Source of the DNA: a virus
Reading direction: 5' to 3' (one strand)
DNA: 39,321 nt
IMG/VR virus record: IMGVR_UViG_3300017989_000216
Span: 1 to 39,321 of that record
The notes under the pieces are model-generated. The model ran no database searches. It saw nothing but the letters and a program-made list of their open reading frames with translations, and was not told the origin of the DNA. The translations under genes were made by a program, and so were the position numbers. Of this stretch, positions 1 to 6,639 are shown in pieces (position 1 is the first letter of the stretch; each line of letters begins with the position of its first letter).

Positions 1-7
1 AGAAACG

Positions 8-571
8 ATGAAAGCGGGTAAGGCGTCTCGTGAGAATGAGATGAGACTTAATAGAATGAAGACTCTTCTTAAGAAGGGTAATCTTACTAATCCAGCTTTC
101 TATAATATATTAAATACGATAGATAAGGGTATTTTTGGTTTCGGTATTAACTTAAAGTTCCTAATGAATCCAGATTCACAGGAATTTGAAAAGCTATCTA
201 CTGACTTCACTAAGAACGCTAAAGATATCTTCGGATCTAGAGTGACACAAAGTGAAATTCAGCTCTTTTTGAAAACCATTCCTACATTGGCTCAAACTGA
301 TGAAGGAAAGAGAAGGGTTTTAAGAAACTGGGATAGGTTGAATAAAGCCGGAAAGCTTAAAAAGAAAGCTATGCTTGATATCATTGAAATGAATGGTGGA
401 AGAAGACCTGCAGGGCTAGAAGCTCTCGTTGAAAAGAAGGTTGGACCTCAGCTAGATAAACTTGCTGAAGACTTTGCGGTAGGTAAAAAGAAAAAGAAAA
501 AAGCTCCGTCCGGTATACTAGGAAGAATATTCTCAGGTATAGGAGCAGCTAAGGACTGGATGGAATCATAA
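8..571 (+). CDS. C-terminal part of virion internal protein (gene spans the closure point)
   Basis: This is the 3' part of a gene that begins at 38547. When one copy of the 11-base terminal overlap is removed, the reading frame at the right end runs without interruption into this one, so the ATG at 8 is an internal methionine. The whole protein is 444 residues. This part is lysine-rich, mostly helical-looking and soluble, with a run of six lysines (KKKKKK) shortly before a small glycine-containing tail ending in MES. No catalytic motif is visible. It is the last gene of the rightward virion operon and is followed by a strong terminator. Its position after the nozzle protein and a Gly/Met-rich small protein suggests an internal or ejected virion protein; this is inferred from context only. 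Confidence 0.7.
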   Translation: MKAGKASRENEMRLNRMKTLLKKGNLTNPAFYNILNTIDKGIFGFGINLKFLMNPDSQEFEKLSTDFTKNAKDIFGSRVTQSEIQLFLKTIPTLAQTDEGKRRVLRNWDRLNKAGKLKKKAMLDIIEMNGGRRPAGLEALVEKKVGPQLDKLAEDFAVGKKKKKKAPSGILGRIFSGIGAAKDWMES

Positions 572-604
572 TCTCCTTTTTTGTGGGTAAACGAAAATCG
601 TTAC

Positions 605-853
605 TTACATTTCTTTTGGCCAAGTGCGGTTTTGAAAACACTTGGCCATTTTTTCTGCTTCATCTGCAAGTTTATTGATGTTATAACAACGATCTATTCG
701 CTTCATTCTTTTGACTTTTTCTTTTAGAACAATGGTTCTTTTAGGTTCTCTCTCTCTTGTTTTCCATTCATCTTTTTTTTTCTCCATGTTCATGCATGTC
801 AGGACACTTAGAACAAACCATGAGATACCCATAAAGATAATTTTCGCAGCCAT
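605..853 (-). CDS. Small membrane protein, unknown function (82 aa)
   Basis: I do not recognise a family. One hydrophobic segment lies at about residues 4-22 (IIFMGISWFVLSVLTC), followed by a strongly charged Lys/Arg/Glu-rich region. The start is supported by a strong GGAGGAG ribosome site just before ATG, which lies within the last codons of the upstream gene. The upstream stop abuts this start directly, so the two are translationally coupled. The last part of the coding sequence reads through the terminator hairpin of the convergent late operon. A single-pass topology with a cytoplasmic charged tail is likely. A lysis, superinfection or regulatory role cannot be told from sequence. Confidence 0.7.
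   Translation of the reverse strand: MAAKIIFMGISWFVLSVLTCMNMEKKKDEWKTREREPKRTIVLKEKVKRMKRIDRCYNINKLADEAEKMAKCFQNRTWPKEM
617..654 (+). terminator. Intrinsic terminator of the rightward late operon
   Basis: A perfect 10-bp stem TGGCCAAGTG/CACTTGGCCA (617-626 and 639-648) with a 12-base loop is followed by six T on the plus strand. It ends the operon whose last gene stops at 571. On the other strand the same bases encode the C-terminus of the convergent gene 605-853, so the hairpin is dual-use. Confidence 0.9.
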
Positions 854-988
854 CTATCTCCTCCTACGTTTCTTTTTTTTAGATTTAAAATATTTCGGTA
901 ACTTTAATGATCGTAGAGTACGATAATGCTTAGGTCTAGCGAAGTAAATTCCTAGTAAAAAACAAATGAGCCCTAAAAGGTAGGCCAT
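854..988 (-). CDS. Tiny membrane protein with polybasic tail (44 aa)
   Basis: A 44-residue ORF: MAYLLGLICFLLGIYFARPK, then a basic tail ending in KSKKKKRRRR. One N-terminal hydrophobic helix (residues 2-17) is followed by an entirely cationic tail. An AAGG ribosome site lies seven bases before ATG. The final Arg codons AGG AGG AGA form the ribosome site of the next gene, so tail and downstream translation signal are the same bases. A small hydrophobic-plus-polybasic peptide could be a holin/pinholin-like or membrane-tether peptide, but there is no homology evidence. Confidence 0.6.
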   Translation of the reverse strand: MAYLLGLICFLLGIYFARPKHYRTLRSLKLPKYFKSKKKKRRRR

Positions 989-1037
989 AGATCAACCTTT
1001 CCAGCTTGTCGAGCCGAGTCGGCACGAAAAATAGACG

Positions 1038-1066
1038 AAAAAAACGGGAGCCATATAGGCCCCCGT
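1038..1066 (-). terminator. Intrinsic terminator of the leftward exported-protein operon
   Basis: Read on the minus strand, ACGGG-G-GCC (66 to 58) pairs with GGC-T-CCCGT around a five-base loop: nine pairs with one mismatch, followed by seven T. It lies downstream of the gene at 1132-1635. Genes 854-988 and 605-853 would need readthrough or their own promoter. Confidence 0.8.
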
Positions 1067-1131
1067 ATCTTAGTAAATTTATGGAATGGTACTCCACAAA
1101 TTCAGCTTATTTCTTGGATTATGATGGATGG

Positions 1132-1635
1132 TTATTCTTGGGCGTATACCATGATGTCATCATAATCTTCTTCAATAACTTCCTCTTCTAGTTCACTCAA
1201 AGGAGTTGATTCTTCTTTTTCTTCTTTTTTTTTTACTTGTTTCTTCTTAGGTTGTTCGACTATAAGGTCTTCTACAAGTTTCTCTTCTTCTTTATGAGAA
1301 GCGAGCCATCTCATAAACCTGATAGCTTGTACGCCACCAAATACGGCAGCTGCTGTTGTTGCTAGTGCTGGGTTAGCGGCAATCGCGGTGTATGTGCAGT
1401 AACCTGCCAAGCCGGTTGCTACTGCCGCAGCACTCAACAACATAGGACTACCGAGTACGGTATTAGTTAATTTATTTGCTGCAACGGTTGCACTCATGCG
1501 AGCATAACTCTTAGCTGCCATTGCTGATCTGTAAGCAAAATCTTCTGAGTCATACGATACTGATGCTTTGTATTCAGCGACACCTGTTCCAGCAACTCCA
1601 CATAACATAGTTAACATTAGTAATGTTTTTTTCAT
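1132..1635 (-). CDS. Predicted exported Ala-rich protein with charged tail (167 aa)
   Basis: Residues 1-20 look like a signal peptide (MKKTLLMLTMLCGVAGTGVA, cleavage after A20). Residues 21-60 are polar and alanine-rich. Residues about 63-110 contain two weak hydrophobic stretches with small residues. The rest is a Lys/Glu-rich tail with a very acidic end (EEEVIEEDYDD). No known domain is recognised. The overall plan (signal peptide, small-residue hydrophobic core, highly charged C-terminus) matches the next gene upstream (1664-2227) and partly 3552-3917, suggesting related envelope-located functions. The start is preceded by a G-run ribosome site inside a mini-hairpin. Confidence 0.75.
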   Translation of the reverse strand: MKKTLLMLTMLCGVAGTGVAEYKASVSYDSEDFAYRSAMAAKSYARMSATVAANKLTNTVLGSPMLLSAAAVATGLAGYCTYTAIAANPALATTAAAVFGGVQAIRFMRWLASHKEEEKLVEDLIVEQPKKKQVKKKEEKEESTPLSELEEEVIEEDYDDIMVYAQE

Positions 1636-1638
1636 GAT

Positions 1639-1652
1639 AATCCCCCCGGATT
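1639..1652 (-). promoter_or_regulatory. G-loop mini-hairpin containing the ribosome site of 1132-1635
   Basis: Minus-strand RNA reads AATCC-GGGG-GGATT, a 5-bp stem with a GGGG loop, four bases upstream of the ATG. The only Shine-Dalgarno-like bases (GGGGGGA) lie in its loop and 3' arm, so folding would hide them. One of four such elements in this leftward region. Confidence 0.5.
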
Positions 1653-1663
1653 TTTTCTAATAC

Positions 1664-2227
1664 TTATCTGTTGTCCTCTAAGTCCTCTTCTCTTTCTTCG
1701 TCTTCTTCATCGAGATCTTCTTCGACGCACATCATTTCACGCTGTTTTCTTTTTCTTCGTAGTTTTCGTGCTTTTCTCATCATGCGTTCGTATTTTCTAT
1801 CTCGACGTTCCATCATTCTTGTAAGGTGTGCAACTTCGTCCTTAAGTTCTTCTTCATACTTAAGACGAGCAATATCTATACCAGAGACCTTCTTTGTAAC
1901 ATAGTTAGCACCTGCTGCAATAAGATATGGAGCAGCTACTGTAGCAATAGGTCCTAATCCGTAAGGAATCAACGAAGATGCAGCTACTGAGCCTACAACA
2001 CCAAGTGCTGGTACTGCAGCTGAACCTGCGCTAGAGAGTGCATTAGTTACGCTAGAAGTCCAAGATGTTGAAACTGGAGTGACTGGCGCTGCTGTAGCAC
2101 CTGGAGCAACCCAAGATGCTGCTGCGGCTATGCCGGCACCGATTCCTGAACCTATTCCACCACCAAAAGCTGGCTTAGCAACTGACAATAACAACAAAAA
2201 TAATAGAGTTTTTTTAGAGTTGTTCAT
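1664..2227 (-). CDS. Predicted exported Gly/Ala-rich protein with coiled basic and acidic tails (187 aa)
   Basis: Residues 1-22 form a signal peptide (six-leucine core, probable cleavage at AFG-G). Then comes a glycine/alanine/serine-rich region with a hydrophobic stretch about residues 68-107, a strongly basic helical region (repeated R/K with MM pairs, about 125-165) and an acidic end rich in D and E. No family is recognised. The ribosome site AGAAGGGA stands before the ATG. A shared-family promoter and two G-loop hairpins lie in its leader, so it is probably the first gene of a transcript also carrying 1132-1635. The Gly/Ala hydrophobic core could insert in a membrane; function unknown. 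Confidence 0.75.
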   Translation of the reverse strand: MNNSKKTLLFLLLLSVAKPAFGGGIGSGIGAGIAAAASWVAPGATAAPVTPVSTSWTSSVTNALSSAGSAAVPALGVVGSVAASSLIPYGLGPIATVAAPYLIAAGANYVTKKVSGIDIARLKYEEELKDEVAHLTRMMERRDRKYERMMRKARKLRRKRKQREMMCVEEDLDEEDEEREEDLEDNR

Positions 2228-2244
2228 GGTAGTCCCTTCTGTTT

Positions 2245-2258
2245 GTCCCCCCCGGGAC
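2245..2258 (-). promoter_or_regulatory. G-loop mini-hairpin in the leader of 1664-2227
   Basis: Minus-strand RNA reads GTCCC-GGGG-GGGAC: a 5-bp stem with a GGGG loop, about 18 bases upstream of the start codon and just before the ribosome site. Confidence 0.5.
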
Positions 2259-2271
2259 GGTTTAACTAACT

Positions 2272-2286
2272 GAGTCCCCCCGACTC
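2272..2286 (-). promoter_or_regulatory. G-loop mini-hairpin at the predicted 5' end of the transcript
   Basis: Minus-strand RNA reads GAGTC-GGGGG-GACTC: a 5-bp stem with a five-G loop. The predicted transcription start from the promoter at 2296-2324 is about 2289, so the hairpin would sit within the first 20 nucleotides of the RNA, where 5' hairpins can protect against decay. Confidence 0.5.
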
Positions 2287-2295
2287 GTTATAAAT

Positions 2296-2324
2296 ATCTT
2301 ACCATTACTTATTACTTATGTCAA
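2296..2324 (-). promoter_or_regulatory. Leftward sigma70-type promoter A (shared family)
   Basis: The minus strand shows TTGACA, a 17-base spacer, then TAAGAT. The -35 box is the exact consensus and the spacer contains AAGTAAT twice in tandem. The block is nearly identical to the one at 4066-4094 and shares TTGTTGACAT plus AATAAGTAA with 18781-18809. It reads toward the exported-protein gene at 1664-2227. Confidence 0.8.
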
Positions 2325-2334
2325 CAAATTAATT

Positions 2335-2817
2335 TCATTTATACAATTTCTTTAATTCATCGTGTAATTTCTGCTTCTTTTCGTCTAATTTCAGTAGTTT
2401 TTCGGTCAAATTCTGGAAGTTTTCGGCTCTTTTCCGGGCTGTCTCTAGTATTTCTTTGTCGATTTGCTCGATATGTAGCCATAATTGATCTTTTTTGTGC
2501 TGATTGCACCATAGAGTACATGAATAGCACAGCATTAAGAGAATGAATAACATGAATTTTCGATACTTTTTATCTATTTTTGCTGTGAATTGCTGTATTT
2601 TGCTATTTTTTGCCATTTCTAGCATTGCTCGCTTATCGAGACCTAGCACTGATGATATCTTACAAATAAGCTCAGGACGTGGTATTTCACCGTGAAGTTC
2701 GATCTTTGTGATATAGGAAGGAGATAGATCTTCTCCGAGTATTTTTATGAATTGCTCTACGGTCCATTCATTTCTTTGTCTGCATTTATATACTATCTCT
2801 CCAAATGAGTCTTTCAT
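2335..2817 (-). CDS. XRE-family DNA-binding protein with membrane anchor and coiled coil (160 aa)
   Basis: Residues 5-63 fit a Cro/C1-type helix-turn-helix: the pattern around WTVEQFIKILGEDLSPSYI followed by KIELHGEIPRPELICKISSVL is typical of that fold. Unusually, residues about 88-105 (MLFILLMLCYSCTLW) form a transmembrane segment, and 110-158 a Lys/Glu/Leu heptad region likely to be coiled coil. This predicts an N-terminal cytoplasmic DNA-binding domain tethered to the membrane with a coiled coil on the other side. It could sense the envelope or an entering partner and regulate the nearby promoter family. A candidate promoter (TTGTAT-N17-TACACT) lies upstream; promoter A for the next transcript lies just downstream of its stop. 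Confidence 0.8.
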   Translation of the reverse strand: MKDSFGEIVYKCRQRNEWTVEQFIKILGEDLSPSYITKIELHGEIPRPELICKISSVLGLDKRAMLEMAKNSKIQQFTAKIDKKYRKFMLFILLMLCYSCTLWCNQHKKDQLWLHIEQIDKEILETARKRAENFQNLTEKLLKLDEKKQKLHDELKKLYK

Positions 2818-2864
2818 GATACCCTGACAGGACTGGAACTATTCCCCCTCAAGCAACTGTATAT

Positions 2865-2893
2865 AGTGTAATTTAGGCCTTTTTTTCATACAA
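2865..2893 (-). promoter_or_regulatory. Candidate leftward promoter of the XRE-type gene
   Basis: The minus strand has TTGTAT, a 17-base spacer and TACACT, ending about 48 bases before the ATG at 2817. It overlaps the 3' end of the HNH gene. Motif quality is moderate and the spacer lacks the AAGTAAT repeats of the shared family. Confidence 0.4.
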
Positions 2894-3316
2894 TACAACT
2901 TCGTACAACCGCCTGAGGAGGTATTTTGTTACGGTTTGGTCGTATTTTTCTGCGGCCAGTTTAATCTCTCTTATTAATCCTGTTGGAAGGTCTAGTGAAA
3001 GACGTTCCCGCCCTAGACGTTTGGAACAGCCTCTTTCAGCTTTTTCTCTAGATATGTATAGATGGCGAGGATTGGTGCACACCTTGTTATCGCACACATG
3101 CCTGATGTAATGATGCTTAGGTATATTACCTTTTAGTACAAGCCACGCTGCTCGATGCGCACCAATACTTTTACCATCTACGTATACCCGAGGGTGTAAT
3201 CCTTCCCTCAAAGCGCCCTTCCAGCCAAAGCAATCGTTTTCGTTTGCTGGAAGGACCCTAAATTTTTCCAAGGTTTTCAAAATCTTGGCTCTTTTAGCCA
3301 TACCTATCTTCACCAT
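2873..3316 (-). CDS. HNH endonuclease fused to a ribbon-helix-helix domain (147 aa)
   Basis: Residues 28-96 match the HNH_3-type homing-endonuclease pattern: a beta strand region ending HRAAW (54-58), then GNIP, RHVCDN with catalytic-type H73, a CTNPRHL block (80-86) supplying N82 and H85, and a final helix. C75 and C80 suggest a metal-bound knuckle. Residues about 104-140 (RLSLDLPTGLIREIKLAAEK and on) resemble a ribbon-helix-helix DNA-binding domain, so the nuclease carries its own DNA-recognition module. The start at 3316 overlaps the upstream stop by seven bases; an in-frame ATG at 3301 is an alternative. It could be a free-standing homing nuclease or a phage-exclusion/packaging-linked nuclease. 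Confidence 0.8.
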   Translation of the reverse strand: MVKIGMAKRAKILKTLEKFRVLPANENDCFGWKGALREGLHPRVYVDGKSIGAHRAAWLVLKGNIPKHHYIRHVCDNKVCTNPRHLYISREKAERGCSKRLGRERLSLDLPTGLIREIKLAAEKYDQTVTKYLLRRLYEVVLYEKKA

Positions 3317-3552
3317 TTCCTCATCCTTACGCTTCCTCTCTCTCGAGATTTGCTTTGTAATCTAGAGCTTTTTACGATTGCGAATTCGCAAGCTAGTTCG
3401 CGAAATTTCTTCGCAAGCTTTAGATATTTACGAAACTGATCTTTAGGAATCTCTTCGATATCCATGCCTATCTCTTCTACGAAAACATCGGCCACAAAAG
3501 GAATAGCCATGAATTCGGCATGAATCTCTCTGAGTTGTCGTTCAGAAAGCAT
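3310..3552 (-). CDS. Small helical protein of unknown function (80 aa)
   Basis: No family is recognised. The sequence is mixed-charge and mostly helical (LSERQLREIHAEF, then FRKYLKLAKKFRELACEFA) with a basic C-terminus RSKSRERGSVRMRKW style. There is no signal peptide or membrane segment. Its ATG shares one base with the stop of the upstream gene (TAATG), and its end overlaps the HNH gene by seven bases, so translation is probably coupled across all three genes. A partner or regulator of the HNH protein is possible but unsupported. Confidence 0.65.
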   Translation of the reverse strand: MLSERQLREIHAEFMAIPFVADVFVEEIGMDIEEIPKDQFRKYLKLAKKFRELACEFAIVKSSRLQSKSRERGSVRMRKW

Positions 3553-3917
3553 TATGCGCCAGTGATAGCACTTATCGCAGCTTTGATGACTTCTGGATTA
3601 AGAGCCAAATATAGGGCTCCAGCACCTAGTGACATCCAAAACGTTTTACCAAAGATCGATTTCGTTGCTCTTATTACTACGTGAGGCTTCTTCTTCTTTG
3701 CATGCTCAGTGTGCTTCTTCCACTTTGCATAGTTAGCCTCGTTCCTTTTTGCTTTACTGTCTCGTCGTCGTTCTGCTTTCGTCTTAGCGTTTTGTTGTTG
3801 TTTTTTACGCTTTGCACGCTTTGCGCGTACCATCTCGATGTATTCTCTGCTGTTCTTTACTCCAAAAACTGGCGTAATAACGCCAAAACATAAGCAAAAT
3901 GCTATAATCTTCTTCAT
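3552..3917 (-). CDS. Predicted exported Lys/Arg-rich protein with C-terminal hydrophobic helix (121 aa)
   Basis: Residues 1-19 form a signal peptide (MKKIIAFCLCFGVITPVFG). Residues 25-75 are exceptionally basic and Gln/Ala/Lys-rich (RAKRAKRKKQQQNAKTKAER) and probably helical. Residues about 90-119 form a hydrophobic segment (FWMSLGAGALYLALNPEVI) that could anchor it in a membrane. First gene after promoter B, with a leader of about 140 bases that can fold in alternative ways. It shares the exported-plus-charged plan with 1664-2227 and 1132-1635. Function unknown. Confidence 0.75.
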   Translation of the reverse strand: MKKIIAFCLCFGVITPVFGVKNSREYIEMVRAKRAKRKKQQQNAKTKAERRRDSKAKRNEANYAKWKKHTEHAKKKKPHVVIRATKSIFGKTFWMSLGAGALYLALNPEVIKAAISAITGA

Positions 3918-3942
3918 ATTTTATCCCTATTTCAAAGCCCTT

Positions 3943-4009
3943 AAGTAAGAGCGGTTAGACTCAGTGGGCGTGGTGTTCCCTGAAAAACCAGCCCTTACTT
4001 CCCCAAGTA
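3943..4009 (-). promoter_or_regulatory. Leader element with G-loop hairpin and competing stem
   Basis: Minus-strand RNA has TACTT-GGGG-AAGTA (4009-3996), a 5-bp stem with a GGGG loop. The 3' arm and two following bases, AAGTAAG (4000-3994), can instead pair with CTTACTT (3949-3943), a perfect 7-bp stem. The two pairings exclude each other, as in an attenuator or a translational switch upstream of 3552-3917. Confidence 0.45.
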
Positions 4010-4065
4010 TACGCAATAAAAACCGTGCTAAAAAATGGCTACTTACACGATTTCTATTGGTAAAA

Positions 4066-4094
4066 ACGATATCATTACTTATTACTTATGTCAA
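4066..4094 (-). promoter_or_regulatory. Leftward sigma70-type promoter B (shared family)
   Basis: The minus strand shows TTGACA, a 17-base spacer, then TATCGT. From TTGTTGACAT through both AAGTAAT heptamers it is identical to promoter A. It drives 3552-3917 and probably the genes beyond it. It sits between divergent leftward and rightward operons. Confidence 0.7.
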
Positions 4095-4181
4095 CAAACT
4101 TTCCTAAACCTTCGCTTTTTTAGTTTTTCAGGTGTTACGGTTATATCGACAAATCTATTCATTTTTAAAAAGGAGTGAGTG

Positions 4182-6527
4182 ATGGCTGTAAATAACAGGA
4201 AAAATTTACGTTATAACGTCTTCAATCCCGACCAGCTAGGTGGGATATACCAATCACCTATAGTTAATGAGAATCGTGCACCTACAACTGCAGACCTTTC
4301 TGATATTGGTACTGTTTGGGTTGATCAGAGTGCAGATGCTGCATACATTCTTACGAGTGTTGCTGCTGGGGCAGGAAACTGGGAAAACTTAGTTGATATT
4401 CCATCTGCAGGAACAGACGGACAAGTTTGGATTGGTGCTACAGGAGCAGCAGCTGCCTGGGCAAACATAACATCTACTGGTGGGTCTGTCACAATTACCA
4501 ATGGTGCAAATACAATTAACCTTGAAGCAGCTGGTGTGGCAGCTCTCACCTCTCTTGATGGTGATGCTGGAACCGCAACCCCAGTAGCTGGTGTTATTAC
4601 AATAGCTGGTGGAACAAATATAACGACAGCTGGTGCAGCAGGAACACTTACAGTTAATCTTGATGCGTCGCCTTCCGTAGCTGGTTCTCTTACAGCAGGT
4701 GTTGACCTTAATATGACATCTGGTGACTGTACAATTTCAGCAGACACTGATGGTGCACAAACAATTTACCTTCACGCTGACGGTGGAACATCTGAAACGA
4801 TTGATATCCACTCGGACCAGGGAACCGGCGTAGCGTCGATCAACGTTCACTCGGATGTTGGTGGTGTTACTGTCGCATCTGGCCTTGCATCCGCTGACGC
4901 TATTAACATCAATGCATCAGATGCTGCTGGTGGCATAGATGTAGACTGCGGCACAGGCGGATTTATATGTGAGGTTGCAAACGGTGAAATTAGACTTGCT
5001 TCTGGAACAGGGGCAGTAAATATTGGAGCAGACGCAGCAGCCCACACGGTTACTGTTGGATCGACAACCACAACAGCTGCAACAGTAGTTCAGTCAGGAA
5101 CAGGAGATTTAGCTCTTACGTCTACAGATGCTGTTACGGTTGATGCAGCTGGCGTGCTTGAGTTGAACTCATCAGCTGGTGTGATTGGTATCGGTAATGA
5201 TGCTGTCGCTCAGAACATCAATATAGGTACAGGTGCAGCCGCAAGAACTATTACAATAGGTAATGCAACAGATGCAACAGCTATAGACCTCAATTGTGGA
5301 ACTGGAGACATTACTGTAGGTACGAATGCAACAGCTCACACCGTTACTGTAGGTTCAACAAATACGACAAGTAACGCAATTATACAATCTGGAACAGGTG
5401 GAATCGCAGTCAATTCTGGCGGTGTATGTGATATTGATGCCGTCGGGGCTTTAAGCCTCAATTCCTCTACTGGCGTTATCAATATGGGTAATGATGTTGT
5501 TGCTCAGAATATTAACGTTGGTACTGGCGCAGCAGCCAGAACAATCACCATTGGTAATGGTACAGGTGCTACATCCGTTGTTCTTAATGCAGGAACAGGG
5601 GCTGTAAACATAGGTACAAACGCAGTTGCTCATACAACGACAGTCGGTACAACAACTGGTGCGGGTGCAACAACCGTTCAGGCAGGTACAGGTGACTTGA
5701 TTGTTAACGGTGGTGGAGATGTAACTGTTGATGCTGCGGGTGTTCTAGAATTGAACTCATCTGCAGACGTTATTGGAATTGGTAACGATGCTGTAGCGCA
5801 AAATATCAATGTCGGTACGGGGGCTGCTGCAAGAACAATAACAATTGGTAATGCAACAGATGCAACATCAGTTGTTATCAATGCAGGAACTGGAAATGTT
5901 GAGATTGGGGCAAATGCGATTGCTCATACAACAACAGTTGGTTCTGTAACAGGTGCAGCTGATACAAATATATATTCAGGTACAGGTGCTTTAACGATTG
6001 ATGGCCTTGGAGCTATTGATATTGATGCAGCCACAACAATAGGAATCAACTCTGATGGCGGAGCTATTAACATCGGTACAGATGCTGATGCTCAAGCTGT
6101 TAATGTTGGTACTGGTGCTGCGGCTCGTCCTGTAACAGTTGGTTCTACTAACACAACATCTGCTACAACAATTCAGTCTGGTACAGGTGGTATCTCTCTT
6201 GAAGCTGCAGGTATTGTTGATGTGGTTCCAGCAACAGCAAATGTTGCCGGAGTTTCTTTAACAATTAATGCTAACGTTGGTGTAGCAACATTCACTGGAC
6301 AAACAACTGCTTCTGCAGCAACCCAGGTGTTTACAATTACTAACTCTGTATGCACTGTAGGTTCTGCAATTCTCGTAAGTGCATCGAACTTAGGTGCTAA
6401 TGATGCACAGATGACGGTAACAAGAGTAACTCCAGGTGCAGGGTCATTCACGGTAACGTTGACTAACAATGGTGCTGCTGCTCTGAACGGAGATGTTCTT
6501 ATTACTTTCTGGATTATAGCGGCTTAA
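4182..6527 (+). CDS. Repeat-rich tail fibre-like protein (781 aa)
   Basis: The ATG at 4182 is preferred to the GTG at 4179 because AGGAG lies six bases before it. Residues about 30-70 form a small domain (GTVWVDQSADAAYIL ... GNWENL) also present at the N-terminus of 12912-14744. Residues 80-170 contain the TITIAGGTN.. /TVNLD module shared with two other fibre genes. From about residue 325 there are repeats of roughly 97-100 residues, each with LNSS, GIGNDAVAQNIN.GTGAAAR and AHT.TVGS, at about 325, 423, 519 and a degenerate copy near 619. The low-complexity G/T/A/N-rich composition fits a trimeric beta-helical fibre. A C-terminal globular cap (about 690-781) may bind the receptor or drive trimerisation. 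Role in adhesion is inferred from composition and its neighbours. Confidence 0.8.
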   Translation: MAVNNRKNLRYNVFNPDQLGGIYQSPIVNENRAPTTADLSDIGTVWVDQSADAAYILTSVAAGAGNWENLVDIPSAGTDGQVWIGATGAAAAWANITSTGGSVTITNGANTINLEAAGVAALTSLDGDAGTATPVAGVITIAGGTNITTAGAAGTLTVNLDASPSVAGSLTAGVDLNMTSGDCTISADTDGAQTIYLHADGGTSETIDIHSDQGTGVASINVHSDVGGVTVASGLASADAININASDAAGGIDVDCGTGGFICEVANGEIRLASGTGAVNIGADAAAHTVTVGSTTTTAATVVQSGTGDLALTSTDAVTVDAAGVLELNSSAGVIGIGNDAVAQNINIGTGAAARTITIGNATDATAIDLNCGTGDITVGTNATAHTVTVGSTNTTSNAIIQSGTGGIAVNSGGVCDIDAVGALSLNSSTGVINMGNDVVAQNINVGTGAAARTITIGNGTGATSVVLNAGTGAVNIGTNAVAHTTTVGTTTGAGATTVQAGTGDLIVNGGGDVTVDAAGVLELNSSADVIGIGNDAVAQNINVGTGAAARTITIGNATDATSVVINAGTGNVEIGANAIAHTTTVGSVTGAADTNIYSGTGALTIDGLGAIDIDAATTIGINSDGGAINIGTDADAQAVNVGTGAAARPVTVGSTNTTSATTIQSGTGGISLEAAGIVDVVPATANVAGVSLTINANVGVATFTGQTTASAATQVFTITNSVCTVGSAILVSASNLGANDAQMTVTRVTPGAGSFTVTLTNNGAAALNGDVLITFWIIAA

Positions 6528-6536
6528 CTTTCTCCT

Positions 6537-6621
6537 TTGGTTTGATGGCCAAACCAACAAGATGTAGCATCTGCTTACGGGTGGATGCTACATTCTAAGT
6601 ACAACCTTGGGTCGCGGACCC
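6537..6621 (+). other. Three consecutive intergenic hairpins
   Basis: Three perfect hairpins follow one another: TTGGTTTG/CAAACCAA (6537-6557), ATGTAGCATC/GATGCTACAT (6562-6593) and GGGTC/GACCC (6609-6621). None is followed by a T run, so they look like mRNA processing or stability elements, or a sequence that lowers downstream expression, not a standard terminator. Confidence 0.6.
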
Positions 6622-6639
6622 GTAAAAATAGGAGATGAT

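Noticed and set aside
711-1191. Rightward ORFs at 711-926 and 1006-1191
   Set aside because: They are antisense to supported leftward genes and the leftward terminator, and have no ribosome sites.
4030-4060. Rightward promoter TTGGTA-N17-TATTAC for the adhesion operon
   Set aside because: Falls inside promoter B and matches poorly; no convincing rightward promoter was found before 4182.
4325-6469. Long leftward ORFs inside the first fibre gene
   Set aside because: Shadow frames of the Gly/Ala/Thr-rich fibre; they have Ala/Val/Pro-rich translations and no start signals.
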